A DNA stretch of 64,000 nt from Stenotrophomonas sp. SAU14A_NAIMI4_5 (GTDB lineage: Bacteria; Pseudomonadota; Gammaproteobacteria; Xanthomonadales; Xanthomonadaceae), in assembly GCF_003086795.1 (NCBI RefSeq), contig NZ_CP026003.1, forward strand, positions 1,074,503 through 1,138,502, in the 5' to 3' direction. Shown here piece after piece: positions 27,262 through 35,788 of the stretch. The notes below the pieces were generated by a model. It worked only from the letters and a program-made list of their open reading frames with translations, did no database searches and had not been told where the DNA came from. Within the stretch, counting starts at the first letter, position 1. The number at the start of each line of letters is the position of its first letter. Made by a program: the position numbers and the translations under genes.

Positions 27262-27714
27262 TTGAAAACCATCGAAATCCACACCGACGGTTCCTGCCTC
27301 GGCAATCCCGGCCCGGGTGGCTGGGCCGCACTGCTGCGCTACAAGGGCCACGAGCGCGAACTGAGTGGCGGCGAAGCGCACACCACCAACAACCGGATGG
27401 AGCTGATGGCGGCCATTTCCGCGCTGGAAAGCCTTACCGAAGCCTGCGAGATCGTGCTCTATACCGATTCGCAGTATGTGCGGCAGGGCCTGACCCAGTG
27501 GATGGCGGGGTGGATCCGCAAGAACTGGAAGACCGCCGGCGGCGACCCGGTGAAGAACCGCGAGCTGTGGGAGCGCCTGCATGCGGCCACGTTGCGGCAC
27601 CAGATCGACTGGCGCTGGGTGAAGGGCCACTCCGGTGACCCCGACAACGAGCGGGTCGACACCCTGGCGCGCAATGCCGCGATCCAGATCCGCGACGGCA
27701 GCCCGGTAAACTGA
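27262..27714 (+). CDS. rnhA: Ribonuclease HI
   Basis: 150 aa. Degrades RNA in RNA:DNA hybrids. The catalytic carboxylates are Asp9 (HTDGS), Glu47 (RMELMA), Asp69 (YTDSQ) and Asp133 (NERVD), with His123 in KGHSG. The start codon is TTG, supported by CTGGAG upstream and by the family-typical start [10 protein letters not shown]. It lies 4 nt before dnaQ. Confidence 0.97.
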   Translation: MKTIEIHTDGSCLGNPGPGGWAALLRYKGHERELSGGEAHTTNNRMELMAAISALESLTEACEIVLYTDSQYVRQGLTQWMAGWIRKNWKTAGGDPVKNRELWERLHAATLRHQIDWRWVKGHSGDPDNERVDTLARNAAIQIRDGSPVN

Positions 27715-27718
27715 GCCC

Positions 27719-28447
27719 ATGCGTCAGATCATCCTCGATACCGAAACCACCGGCCTGGAATGGAAGAAGGGCAACCGCATCGTTGAAATCGGCTGCGTGG
27801 AGCTGTTCAAGCGCCGCCCGACCAACAACAACTACCACCAGTACATCAGGCCCGACGTCGACTTCGAGCAGGGTGCGCAGGAAGTCACCGGCCTGAGCCT
27901 GGACTTCCTCGCCGACAAGCCGGAGTTCGCGCAGATTGCCGAGGAGTTCCTGGCGTTCATCGATGGCGCCGAGCTGATCATCCACAACGCGGCATTCGAT
28001 CTGGGCTTCCTCGATTACGAGCTGTCCCTGCTGGGGCCGCAGTACGGCAAGATCACCGACCGCTGCACGGTGATCGATACCCTGGCGATGGCGCGCGAGC
28101 GCTTCCCCGGCCAGCGCAATTCGCTGGATGCCCTGTGCCGGCGCCTGGGCGTGGACAACTCGCACCGTGCGCTGCACGGCGGCCTGCTCGATGCGCAGAT
28201 CCTGGGCGATGTCTACATCGCGCTGACCTCGGGGCAGGAAGAGATCGGCTTCGGCCTGGAGGACGACAGCGGGGCCGATGGCGCCGCGCTGCTGGCCTTC
28301 GACACCAGCAAGCTGCTGCCGCGCCCGCGCGTGGTGGCCACGTCCTCGGAGCTGGAAGCGCACACCGCGCGGCTGGAGCGCCTGCGCAAGAAGGCCGGCC
28401 ACGCCTTGTGGGATGGCCCGAAGGTGGAAGAGGTCGCGAGCGCGTAA
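27719..28447 (+). CDS. dnaQ: DNA polymerase III epsilon subunit (3'-5' proofreading exonuclease)
   Basis: 242 aa. ExoI motif LDTETTG (Asp7, Glu9), ExoII HNAAFD (Asp94), ExoIII-epsilon HGGLLD (His153, Asp158). The C-terminal tail binds the alpha subunit. It likely shares a transcript with rnhA, an arrangement also seen in pseudomonads and xanthomonads. Confidence 0.97.
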   Translation: MRQIILDTETTGLEWKKGNRIVEIGCVELFKRRPTNNNYHQYIRPDVDFEQGAQEVTGLSLDFLADKPEFAQIAEEFLAFIDGAELIIHNAAFDLGFLDYELSLLGPQYGKITDRCTVIDTLAMARERFPGQRNSLDALCRRLGVDNSHRALHGGLLDAQILGDVYIALTSGQEEIGFGLEDDSGADGAALLAFDTSKLLPRPRVVATSSELEAHTARLERLRKKAGHALWDGPKVEEVASA

Positions 28448-28463
28448 GCGCGGTTGGGGCGAT

Positions 28464-28516
28464 GCCGGCCAGCGGCCGGCACTACCGTCTCCCATCCACG
28501 CATGGCGTGGATCTAC
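28464..28516. repeat. Two SMAG palindromes
   Basis: 28464-28485 (GCCGGCCAGCGGCCGGC core) and 28494-28516 (ATCCACGCATGGCGTGGAT core). They fill the gap between convergent dnaQ and the PP2C gene. Confidence 0.85.
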
Positions 28517-28519
28517 CGG

Positions 28520-29224
28520 TTAATGGCAGCGCACCAGAATTACGGTGATGTTGTCCGAGCCGCCGCCGTCCAGGGCCGAGGCGACCAGGCTGTCCACGCA
28601 TTCCTGGGCGCTGGCGTCGTCGTAGGCGAGGGTGCGGGCGATGTCGCGGTCGTCGACTTCCTCGGTCAGGCCGTCACTGCACAGCAGCAGCTGCATGCCC
28701 GGGCGCAGTTCGCCACTGGTGGTGGCCACGTTCAGATGGTTCGGGTCGGTCACGCCCAGTGCCTGGGTGACCACGTTGCGGTGCGGGTGGGCACGCGCCT
28801 GTTCGGCGGTCAGGTTGCCCTGCGCGACCAGTTCCTGCACCACGCTGTGGTCCTGGCTGAGCTGGGCCAGCTGGCCGTCGCGCCACATGTAGGCGCGGCT
28901 GTCGCCGACCCAGGCCACTTCATAGCGGTTGCCCTGCACGCGTGCGGCGACCACGGTGGTGCCCATCGGCAGGGTGTCGTTGCGCCGCCGCGAGGCACGG
29001 ATGATCTCCTCGTCGGCGGTGCGGATGGCGTGGGCCAGCGGGGCGCCACGGCGGATCTCGCGGACGATGGTCTCGCGTGCCAGGGCACTGGCCACCTCGC
29101 CGCAGGCGTGCCCGCCCATGCCGTCGGCCACCAGCCACAGGGCCAGCTCGCTGTCACCGTAGTAGGTGTCCTCGTTGAGCTCGCGGCGCAGGCCAGGGTG
29201 GGTGAGGTGTCCGAATTCGATCAT
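28520..29224 (-). CDS. PP2C-family serine/threonine phosphatase
   Basis: 234 aa, a stand-alone catalytic domain of the Stp/PrpC type. Metal-binding motifs: RELNEDTYYG, VADGMGGHACGEVAS, LLLCSDGLTEEVDD and GGSDNITVILV. It should remove phosphate from Ser/Thr of cytosolic proteins. No Ser/Thr kinase of the Hanks type lies next to it. The ATG at 29224 is chosen because family members start with MIEFG-like sequence; upstream codons are atypical. Confidence 0.93.
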   Translation of the reverse strand: MIEFGHLTHPGLRRELNEDTYYGDSELALWLVADGMGGHACGEVASALARETIVREIRRGAPLAHAIRTADEEIIRASRRRNDTLPMGTTVVAARVQGNRYEVAWVGDSRAYMWRDGQLAQLSQDHSVVQELVAQGNLTAEQARAHPHRNVVTQALGVTDPNHLNVATTSGELRPGMQLLLCSDGLTEEVDDRDIARTLAYDDASAQECVDSLVASALDGGGSDNITVILVRCH

Positions 29225-29390
29225 GGTGGTTGCTGGGCGGGGTAATGCCGGGGAGAACGGCATCATCACGGCCAAGCGGACATCCGGCAAGGCGTTCAGT
29301 CAGAAATATTTCACATGATGGGCTGCAATGGCTTGTGGTCTGCCGCGCTTCCTCGTATGATGCGCGTCCCCGGTTCGCCGGGGAACACTT

Positions 29391-29481
29391 GGAGAGGTGG
29401 CAGAGCGGTTGAATGTACCTGACTCGAAATCAGGCAGGCGTTTATAGCGCCTCGGGGGTTCGAATCCCCCCCTCTCCGCCA
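29391..29481 (+). tRNA. tRNA-Ser(CGA)
   Basis: 91 nt, class II. Acceptor GGAGAGG with CCTCTCC, anticodon CGA at 29425-29427, long variable arm, T-loop TTCGAAT, encoded CCA. Confidence 0.96.
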
Positions 29482-29527
29482 GATTAAAAAAGAAGGGCTG
29501 CCGAAAGGCAGCCCTTCTTTTTTAATC
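29482..29527 (+). terminator. Very long perfect terminator after tRNA-Ser
   Basis: A 21-bp perfect stem (GATTAAAAAAGAAGGGCTGCC with its complement) and a GAAA tetraloop. A and T runs on both sides make it bidirectional. The rest of the gap to 29741 holds GC-rich palindromes (e.g. CCATGCGTTGC / GCAACGAATGG) but no gene I can support. Confidence 0.93.
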
Positions 29528-29741
29528 TGGCGCGGGATGCGATGCGCGCTTTGCGCGCTTCGCCCCATGCGTTGCTGCGCAACGAATGGGCCCCTCCCTT
29601 TGCCTGCCTCTACCCGCCCCTGTCGGGGCAGCCCCTCAACAGAGGGGCTTGTTCCACCCGACGCGCCATCGGGTTGCTGTCACGCGGGAACAGCGTCTTC
29701 GCTGCGGTTACCATGTGCGCATCAATTGCTGGAGCGCTGCC

Positions 29742-30128
29742 ATGACCGCTGAAATCCTTGTGCCTGTTTCTTTCGGCGAGCTGCTGGACAAGATCTCGAT
29801 CCTGCAGATCAAGTCCGAGCGCATCAGCGATGAAGGCAAGCTGGCCAACGTGCGCCGCGAGCTGTCCGCGCTGGAGACCACCTGGATGGGCCATCCGGCG
29901 GCGGTGAAGGACATCGCCAAGCTGCGTGCCGAACTGAAGGCGGTCAACGAGCAGCTGTGGGACATCGAGGACGAGGTCCGCCTGAAGGAGAAGGCGCAGG
30001 CCTTCGACCAGGCCTTCGTCGACCTGGCCCGCAGCGTCTACCTGCGCAACGACGAGCGCGCGCGCATCAAGAAGGCGATCAACCTGGCGCTGGGCTCGGC
30101 GTACGTGGAAGAGAAGTCGTACAAATAA
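29742..30128 (+). CDS. DUF6165 family protein
   Basis: 128 aa, helical and charged. Starts MTAEILVPVSFGELLDKIS after CTGGAG. Conserved segments include SILQIKSERISDE and NEQLWDIEDEVRLKE. This small family often occurs beside LPS or surface-polysaccharide glycosyltransferase genes, as here (convergent with a GT9 gene). No enzymatic motif. Function unknown. Confidence 0.75.
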   Translation: MTAEILVPVSFGELLDKISILQIKSERISDEGKLANVRRELSALETTWMGHPAAVKDIAKLRAELKAVNEQLWDIEDEVRLKEKAQAFDQAFVDLARSVYLRNDERARIKKAINLALGSAYVEEKSYK

Positions 30129-30147
30129 CCCCACGCCCTGCGTGGAG

Positions 30148-30173
30148 GGTGCGGGCCACATGCGGCCCGCACC
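30148..30173. terminator. Hairpin between convergent genes
   Basis: A 10-bp perfect stem, GGTGCGGGCC / GGCCCGCACC, lies between DUF6165 and GT9. It has no T-tract. A smaller stem, CCACGC/GCGTGG, lies just before it. Confidence 0.5.
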
Positions 30174-30179
30174 GGTCGC

Positions 30180-31226
30180 TCAGCCGAGGTGATCGGCGAC
30201 GTAGCGCTCGAAGGCGGCGATGCCGTCCTCGACGGTGATCAGTTCCATCACATCATCGAACTCGATCTTGGTGCCCCACTTGAGGTCGGCCGCCTGCTTG
30301 CCCAGGTACTTGCGCGCGGCATCGTCGTAGCGGTCCACGCAGTAGCGCCGGTCGGAGTATGGGCCGCTGCGGTGCGGGTTGCTGGCCGCATGCAGGCCCA
30401 GCACCTTGGTGCCCATCGCATTGGCGATGTGCATCGGGCCCGAATCCGGAGTCATCACCAGGTTGGCGCGGGCCAGCAGGGCCGGCAGCTGCTTCAGCGT
30501 GTCCCGGCCCACCAGGTCCAGTGCCGGCGTCGCCAGCTGGGTGAGGATGGCATCGGCCATGCTGCGCTCCAGCTCGCTGCGGCCACCGCACAGCACCACC
30601 TGCCAGCCACGCGCGCTGGCATGGTTGGCCACCGCTGCATAGCGGTCGGCGTACCAGTTGCGCATCACGTGGCTGGAGCACGGCGAGATCATCAGCACCG
30701 GGCGGCCATCATCGGGCCACTGCGCAGCGGCCCACTCGTAGGCCGACGGCGGCACTGCCAGGTCCCAGCTCACTTCGGTCTGGCGCAGGCCCAGCGGCTC
30801 GCAGAAGCTGCCGATGGCATCGAGCACGTGGATGCCCGGCCGATCGGGGATGCGTTCGTTGATGAACAACCCATGCAGGTCCTTGGAGCGGCTGCGGTCG
30901 TAGCCGATGCGGCGTTCGGCCGGAATGAAGGCCGACAGCAGGTTCGCGCGGAACGCCACCTGCATCTGCAGCAGCGCATCGAAGCGCCGCGGCGGCAGCT
31001 GCTTGCGCAGTTCCTTGACGCCGGCCATGCCGGTCTTCTTGTCGTACGCATGGAAGACCACGCCAGGCAGGCCATCAAGCAGCTTGTGGCCGACCTTGTC
31101 GATGATCCAGTGGATCGGCGTGTCCGGGCGCGCGGCCTGCAGGGTGCGCACCAGGGGCACAACGTGGGTGACATCCCCCAGGGCAGACAGGCGCAGGAGG
31201 CACAAGGATGAGGACGCTGATGCCAT
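30180..31226 (-). CDS. GT9 heptosyltransferase-family glycosyltransferase
   Basis: 348 aa. GT9 enzymes add heptoses to LPS inner core. The N-terminal [19 protein letters not shown] contains the SALGD motif of heptosyltransferases. The C-terminal donor motif is [23 protein letters not shown]. It is divergent from kdkA, which phosphorylates Kdo in the same core, so an LPS-core role is likely. The precise acceptor (HepI, HepII or other) is not resolved. Confidence 0.88.
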   Translation of the reverse strand: MASASSSLCLLRLSALGDVTHVVPLVRTLQAARPDTPIHWIIDKVGHKLLDGLPGVVFHAYDKKTGMAGVKELRKQLPPRRFDALLQMQVAFRANLLSAFIPAERRIGYDRSRSKDLHGLFINERIPDRPGIHVLDAIGSFCEPLGLRQTEVSWDLAVPPSAYEWAAAQWPDDGRPVLMISPCSSHVMRNWYADRYAAVANHASARGWQVVLCGGRSELERSMADAILTQLATPALDLVGRDTLKQLPALLARANLVMTPDSGPMHIANAMGTKVLGLHAASNPHRSGPYSDRRYCVDRYDDAARKYLGKQAADLKWGTKIEFDDVMELITVEDGIAAFERYVADHLG

Positions 31227-31246
31227 GTGTTGTTAGACTCAATGGA

Positions 31247-31996
31247 ATGGTCGTATTTGACGCCAATGAAGCGCTGACGCCATGCCGCGAGGGTCGCGGC
31301 ATCGGGGCCATTCTGTTCGACCGCGAGCGGCTGCGGCAAGCCGAGGTCGGCCTGTTCTCGCCCCAGCACTGGGGCAGTAGGGCCCGGCCGGTGGCGGAAG
31401 GCGGGCGCGGCAGTGCCTGGTTCGTCGATGCGTCCTTCGGCCCCGGCGTGCTGCGGCACTACCTGCGCGGTGGCCTGGCAGCCAAGCTCAGCCGGGACCA
31501 GTACATCTGGCGCGGCGCGGATCGCACCCGCAGTTTCGCCGAATTCCGGCTGATGCGTGCCCTGCGCGCGCAGAAGCTGCCGGTGCCCCGGCCGATCGCC
31601 GCGTTCTACATGCGTGAAGGCATGCGCTACCGCGCGGCCATCCTGATGGAGCGCATCGAGGGCGTACGTTCGCTGGCCGACCGCGCGCTGGTGGCCGGCC
31701 GTGGCGCGCCGTGGGAAGAGGCGGGCCGACTGATCGCGCGCTTCCATCGTGCCGGCCTGGACCACGCCGACCTCAACGCCCACAACATCCTGTTCGATGG
31801 CAACGGCCATGGCTGGCTGATCGACTTCGACCGCGGGGTGATCCGCATCCCGGCCACCGCCTGGCGCGAGCGCAACCTCAAGCGCCTGCTGCGCTCGCTG
31901 GTCAAGCTGCGCGGCGAGCGCAGCGTGGAAGACGTGCAGAAGGATTACGCGCGCCTGCGTCGCGCCTACGACATGGCCTGGAACCGGGGCACCTGA
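31247..31996 (+). CDS. kdkA: 3-deoxy-D-manno-octulosonic acid (Kdo) kinase
   Basis: 249 aa, matching known KdkA length from this start. KdkA phosphorylates Kdo at O-4 in single-Kdo LPS cores. It has a kinase-like fold: [12 protein letters not shown] (hinge), catalytic loop [14 protein letters not shown] and metal-binding WLIDFDRG. An ATG at 31208 is in frame but overlaps the divergent GT9 gene start. Its stop overlaps the start of the MBL gene (TGATG), so the two are coupled. Confidence 0.9.
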   Translation: MVVFDANEALTPCREGRGIGAILFDRERLRQAEVGLFSPQHWGSRARPVAEGGRGSAWFVDASFGPGVLRHYLRGGLAAKLSRDQYIWRGADRTRSFAEFRLMRALRAQKLPVPRPIAAFYMREGMRYRAAILMERIEGVRSLADRALVAGRGAPWEEAGRLIARFHRAGLDHADLNAHNILFDGNGHGWLIDFDRGVIRIPATAWRERNLKRLLRSLVKLRGERSVEDVQKDYARLRRAYDMAWNRGT

Positions 31997-32763
31997 TGGA
32001 CTGGTCATTGCGTTTCCTCGGCGTCGGCAATGCGTCGGCGGTCGAGCTGGGCTCGCCCATGTCGGTGATCGAGCGCGATGGCCGGCCGTGGCTGACCATC
32101 GATTGCGGCGGCGAAGGGCTGACCGCGTTCAAGGCGCACTACGGGCACCTGCCGCAGGCGATGTTCGTCACCCACGTGCACCTGGACCATGTCGCCGGCT
32201 TCGAGCGGCTGTTCGTGGATACCTTCTTCAACACGCACCGGCGCGGCAAGGTGCGCCTGTACGTGCCGGCCACCCTGGTGCCGCTGCTGCACAAGCGCGT
32301 GGCCGATTACCCCAACGTGCTGGCCGAGGGCGGCGCGAACTTCTGGGATGCGTTCCAGCTGATCGTGGTGGGCGATGCGTTCTGGCACGAGGGTGTGCGC
32401 CTGGAAGTGTTCCCGGCGCGCCACCACTGGCCGGAGACGGCCTACGGGCTGCGCCTGCAGGGCGCGCTGACCTGGAGCGGCGATACGCGGCCGATCCCGG
32501 AGATGCTGGCACGCTTCGCCAATGACAACGAACTGATCGCCCACGACTGCGGCCTGCATGGCAACCCGTCGCACACCGGCGTGGACGACCTGGAGCGCGA
32601 ATACAGCGCCGAGCTGCAGTCGCGGATGATGCTCTACCACTACGCCAGCGCGGCCGATGGCCAGGCGCTTGCTGCGCGAGGACACCGCGTCGCGCAGCCG
32701 GGGCAGTGCGTGCCGCTGGCGCCGCCGACGGCGCCGCACGTGCTGGCGCAGGATCCGCCGTGA
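31996..32763 (+). CDS. MBL-fold metal-dependent hydrolase (RNase Z-like)
   Basis: 255 aa. The metal motif THVHLDHVAG (HxHxDH) follows a short strand (PWLTIDCGGEGL). Further ligand candidates are RHHWPETAYG, SGDTRPIPEM and HDCGLHG. The open N-terminal layout resembles RNase Z/phosphodiesterase-type MBL proteins. Substrate unknown. It lies between kdkA and DUF4440 with overlapping start and stop codons, so probably one transcript. Confidence 0.8.
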   Translation: MDWSLRFLGVGNASAVELGSPMSVIERDGRPWLTIDCGGEGLTAFKAHYGHLPQAMFVTHVHLDHVAGFERLFVDTFFNTHRRGKVRLYVPATLVPLLHKRVADYPNVLAEGGANFWDAFQLIVVGDAFWHEGVRLEVFPARHHWPETAYGLRLQGALTWSGDTRPIPEMLARFANDNELIAHDCGLHGNPSHTGVDDLEREYSAELQSRMMLYHYASAADGQALAARGHRVAQPGQCVPLAPPTAPHVLAQDPP

Positions 32764-33149
32764 ACACCGCTGGCCAGCCTGCTGATGCAGCGCTGGCTGC
32801 CGAACTGGAACATCTGGAACGCGCGCTGCACACCCCGCAGGTGCGCGGCGATCGCGCGCGGCTGGCGGAACTGCTGGATGAGGATTTCAGCGAGATCGGC
32901 AGCTCCGGCCAGTGCTACGGCCGTACGGCGGCGCTGGCCGAGATTCCGCTGGAACGGGCGCAGGTGCAGATCGAATCGGAGCAATACGCAGTCTCGCTGC
33001 TGACGCAGGACCTGGCCCAGGTGCGTTACCGCAGCCGCTACCACCTCGACGGCCAGCCGCAGCGCTGGGTGCTGCGCAGTTCGCTGTGGCGCCGGCATGC
33101 GCAGGGATGGCGGGTGGTGTTCCATCAAGGAACGCCCGAAGCACGGTAG
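32760..33149 (+). CDS. DUF4440 / SnoaL-like NTF2-fold protein
   Basis: 129 aa, single NTF2-like domain: LERALHTPQVRGDRARLAEL, LDEDFSEIGSSGQCYGR, QVRYRSRYHLDG and RHAQGWRVVFHQGTP. The start is GTG, overlapping the upstream stop as GTGA. Members have diverse or unknown roles. The stop codon TAG is part of the GTAG head of a SMAG repeat. Confidence 0.8.
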   Translation: MNTAGQPADAALAAELEHLERALHTPQVRGDRARLAELLDEDFSEIGSSGQCYGRTAALAEIPLERAQVQIESEQYAVSLLTQDLAQVRYRSRYHLDGQPQRWVLRSSLWRRHAQGWRVVFHQGTPEAR

Positions 33150-33196
33150 CGCCGGGCCATGCCCGGCGAAGGGCGCCAACCAAGGTTGGCAGCTAC
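33146..33196. repeat. Two SMAG palindromes, first one supplying a stop codon
   Basis: 33146-33169 (GTAGCGCCGGGCCATGCCCG) and 33175-33196 (GCCAACCAAGGTTGGCAGCTAC). The first starts inside the last codons of the DUF4440 gene. Confidence 0.85.
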
Positions 33197-33216
33197 CAGA
33201 GCGGGGCACGGCCCAA

Positions 33217-33330
33217 AAAGGCGGTGGCCCCGCCGGCTGACCTCGGCGCCCGCGTCGATCGATACCGTTGCTGCCTTCCGGCCCTGGCGGGATTTTCGAC
33301 CTAGCGTCGCGAGGGGCCGACGGGGCCACC
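33217..33330 (-). ncRNA. ffs: Bacterial small signal recognition particle RNA (4.5S)
   Basis: On the minus strand the SRP core is clear: CCCGCCAGGGCCGGAAGGCA, then GCAACGGTA, with a GGAA tetraloop closed by GCC/GGC. The ends pair as GGTGGCCCCG with CGGGGCCACC, giving the long hairpin of the small SRP RNA. The 3' end runs into a T-run (GCCTTTTT). The length is about 110 nt, as in E. coli ffs. It pairs with Ffh protein to target nascent membrane proteins. Exact ends are inferred from the stem. Confidence 0.92.
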
Positions 33331-33541
33331 ATAGAGACGTTGGCCGCCCAAGGGCGGCCGGTTCACGGATCAGGGGAAGCAGCGCGTCGCGCGCCGGAGA
33401 CCACAGCCGGACTGCACATCGGCTGGCCGATGGCAGGCGCGCATTCTAGCGCAGGCGTGGGCTTCGACGCCAGCTTCATGCGATGAATCGGCTGTAACCC
33501 GTACACGGGCAGTACGGCCGGCGCGTTCCCCCGTTGCTAGA

Positions 33542-33620
33542 ATGCGGCCGCAGGAGGAACGACCTCCCCCGCATCGGGAATCAATGACCAGGACGGCCTG
33601 GCCCTACCAATAGGAGGGCC
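33542..33620 (+). promoter_or_regulatory. Guanidine-II (mini-ykkC) riboswitch with SD-sequestering helix
   Basis: There are two small hairpins. P1 is GGAGG-AACGA-CCTCC (33553-33567) and P2 is CCAGG-ACGG-CCTGG (33588-33601). Both loops carry the ACGR motif of this class; P1 has one extra A. The 3' strand of P2 overlaps GGCCCT (33600-33605), which can pair with AGGGCC (33615-33620) over the ribosome binding site AGGAGG. Guanidine binding to P1/P2 would free that site, giving an ON switch. The downstream gene is a Gdx-type guanidinium exporter, the expected target. The part of the gap between the SRP RNA and this element (33331-33541) shows only a -10-like TAGAAT near 33538. Confidence 0.9.
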
Positions 33621-33623
33621 GTC

Positions 33624-33941
33624 ATGGCCTGGATCTATCTGTTGTTCGCCGGCCTGCTGGAAATTGTCTGGGCCGTGTCCATGAAGCAGTCCGAAGGCTT
33701 CAGCAGGCTCACCCCCACCGTGGTCACCATCCTCGGCATGATCGCCAGCTTCTGGCTGCTGGCCGTGGCCATGCGCACGCTGCCGCTGGGTACCGCCTAC
33801 ACGATCTGGACCGGCATCGGCGCCGTGGGCGCCTTCGTGGTCGGCATCGTGTTCCTCGGCGAGCAGGTCAGTGCGATGCGCATCGGCGCGGCCGTGCTGA
33901 TCGTCTGTGGCCTGGTGCTGATGAAGCTCTCCAGCAGCTGA
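33624..33941 (+). CDS. gdx: Guanidinium exporter of the SMR family (Gdx/SugE)
   Basis: 105 aa with four membrane segments: WIYLLFAGLLEIVWAVSMK, TVVTILGMIASFWLLAVAM, IGAVGAFVVGIVFLG and IGAAVLIVCGLVLMKLSS. The membrane-embedded Glu of SMR transporters is in LLEIVWAV. SugE-type features (WAVSMKQSEGF, GTAYTIWTGIGAVG) separate it from QacE-like drug pumps. It exports guanidinium in exchange for protons as a dual-topology dimer. The riboswitch upstream agrees. AGGAGG precedes the ATG. Confidence 0.94.
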   Translation: MAWIYLLFAGLLEIVWAVSMKQSEGFSRLTPTVVTILGMIASFWLLAVAMRTLPLGTAYTIWTGIGAVGAFVVGIVFLGEQVSAMRIGAAVLIVCGLVLMKLSSS

Positions 33942-33951
33942 GGCTGCGCGA

Positions 33952-35088
33952 TCAGGCCAGCGCCGCGTACATCACCACCACGTTGACCAGGAAGAAGTAG
34001 ACGCCGCCGATGAGGGTGTAGCGCAGCACGGTCAGCAGCTTGTTGCCGCCGTACACGCGATGCTGCATCCACAGCAGGTAGACCGGCACCGCCAGCCACA
34101 GCAGTGCCGTGATCCACAGGCCGAGCGTGGCGACCAGCGGCGAGGCGAGTGCATTGCTGATGCTGGCGACCAGGAAGGTCGCCAGCACCACCGTCATCAG
34201 CCAGCAGTGGCTGTACAGCGCCACCACCAGATGTTCCAGGTAGCCCATCGATCGCGGGATGTAGGCAATGCGCAGGACCAGCGCGAACACCGGCATCAGG
34301 AAGAACAGCGCGCCGGGCAGTGCGGTCAGGATCGCCTGCATGTACAGATCGGTCTTGCCGCCCATGCGCTGGATGTTGGCGTTGCCGTTCTGCAGGCGCC
34401 GGTTGAGCCAGTTGTTGGCGAAGTGCGGCAGGCCGGCGAGCACGATGGGATTGGTGTCCGCATCCCAGGGCTTGCCATTGATGCTGTAGTTGAAGAACGT
34501 GCCGTGATTGTCGTCGGCCGGCGGCGCGGGGGTGTCAGTGGGTGCGCCGAGCTCGGCCCTGCGCTGCGCGGCGGCGGCATTGACGGCAGCCCGGGCAATG
34601 GCGAAACCGGGGTTGCCGGTATTCGTGGTGCTGGCCTGCTGGTCGATCAGTGCCATCTGCTGCGCGCGTACGGCTTCGACCTGTTCGGCGGTGGTGGCCT
34701 TGCCGAACAGCGAATTGCCGCTGGCGCCCACGCTGAAGTCGTCGACGTGCACGAACATCTTGCCGATGAAGAAGGTGAACAGGGTGAGGATGACGAACAG
34801 CCGCAGCGGCTGCACGTAGCCCACCCGGCGGCCCTTGAGATAGTTCAGTGCAATGCGGCCGGGCACCCACAGGTCGCGCAGCGTGCGGAAGATGCGCCCG
34901 TCCAGGTGCCAGAACGATTCGAAGACTTCCTCGATGGCGTGGCCGACATGCTTGAGCGGGTTGTGCGCGGACTGCCCGCAGTGATGGCAGTAGTGGCCCT
35001 GCAGGGCGGTGTCGCAGTTCTCGCAGGTGCCGTGCGCCGATGGATCGGCGTCGGGCAAGGCGGCGTGCACGCGGTCGATCGAGCTCAT
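33952..35088 (-). CDS. DUF3667 membrane protein with zinc-ribbon-like N-terminus
   Basis: 378 aa. The N-terminus has two CxxC pairs (CENCDTALQGHYCHHCGQ), then a conserved region (FWHLDGRIFRTLRDLWVPG, YLKGRRVGYVQPLRLF) and five or six membrane segments. DUF3667 proteins are widespread and uncharacterised. Convergent with gdx, 10 nt apart. A large soluble loop (about 115-230) lies between the first and second membrane segments. Confidence 0.85.
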   Translation of the reverse strand: MSSIDRVHAALPDADPSAHGTCENCDTALQGHYCHHCGQSAHNPLKHVGHAIEEVFESFWHLDGRIFRTLRDLWVPGRIALNYLKGRRVGYVQPLRLFVILTLFTFFIGKMFVHVDDFSVGASGNSLFGKATTAEQVEAVRAQQMALIDQQASTTNTGNPGFAIARAAVNAAAAQRRAELGAPTDTPAPPADDNHGTFFNYSINGKPWDADTNPIVLAGLPHFANNWLNRRLQNGNANIQRMGGKTDLYMQAILTALPGALFFLMPVFALVLRIAYIPRSMGYLEHLVVALYSHCWLMTVVLATFLVASISNALASPLVATLGLWITALLWLAVPVYLLWMQHRVYGGNKLLTVLRYTLIGGVYFFLVNVVVMYAALA

Positions 35089-35195
35089 CGGGGCAAAAGG
35101 CCGTGCGTAGGGTGAAGGCGCCTACGATAGCGATTTTTCAGGTTTCGTTCAGCTTTTGGAGCAGGGGCGTTTTTGGGGCGCGGGCGTGGCATGCC

Positions 35196-35218
35196 ATCCA
35201 CGCATGGCGTGGATCTAC
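35196..35218. repeat. SMAG palindrome supplying a stop codon
   Basis: Minus-strand GTAGATCCACGCCATGCGTG. The TAG of its head is the stop of the GNAT gene. Confidence 0.85.
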
Positions 35219-35661
35219 TGCAGGCGTACTTCCATGTGCACGGCGTGGATTCCCGGGCCGTGACCGTCCGTTACCCGCTGGGTGACGCGGAAGCCCAGCC
35301 CGGCGTAGAAGCCCTCGGTGTGCTGGCTGGTGCTCAACGCAACGCGCTCCACGCGGGGGTCGGTGGCGGCCTGCTGCAGGCGTACCCGTGCAAGATGGCG
35401 GCCAAGTCCTTGTCCGTGCCGGGATTTCTCGACCATCCCCCAGCAGAACCCGGCGGTTCCGTTCGTGGGAGGAGACAGCCCTCCGCAGGCGACGACGCTG
35501 CCGTCGAGTTCGATGACCTGGTAGGCGTGATCTTCCGCCAGCTCGCGCAGGAACGATTCGAAGTCCGGGCGTTCCTCCGGGGCGAAATAGGTCGGCAGAT
35601 TGCTGTCAAAGATCGCCAGGCAGGCGGCCAGATCGTTGAGGTGGTAGGGCCGGGTCCTCAT
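35215..35661 (-). CDS. GNAT-family N-acetyltransferase
   Basis: 148 aa. Acetyl-CoA-binding motif A is visible as CWGMVEKSRHGQGLGRHL (Q/RxxGxG/A pattern). C-terminal motif B is HTEGFYAGLGFRVTQ. Starts MRTRPYHLNDLAACLAIF; an ATG six codons upstream is possible. No clear ribosome binding site distinguishes them. Substrate unknown. The gene ends in a SMAG-derived TAG. Confidence 0.85.
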   Translation of the reverse strand: MRTRPYHLNDLAACLAIFDSNLPTYFAPEERPDFESFLRELAEDHAYQVIELDGSVVACGGLSPPTNGTAGFCWGMVEKSRHGQGLGRHLARVRLQQAATDPRVERVALSTSQHTEGFYAGLGFRVTQRVTDGHGPGIHAVHMEVRLQ

Positions 35662-35714
35662 GGGGTGACCATAGCGCATGGGGCCGGCAGGGGAGGGGGC
35701 TCGGGCGGCACGCC

Positions 35715-35737
35715 ATCCACGCATGGCGTGGATCTAC
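35715..35737. repeat. SMAG palindrome
   Basis: ATCCACGCATGGCGTGGATC core with GTAG head on the minus strand, upstream of the GNAT gene. Confidence 0.83.
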
Positions 35738-35788
35738 TGAACTTTCCGGGGAGAGGCAGGCAAAGGGAGGGGCCCATGCGTTGCTGCG

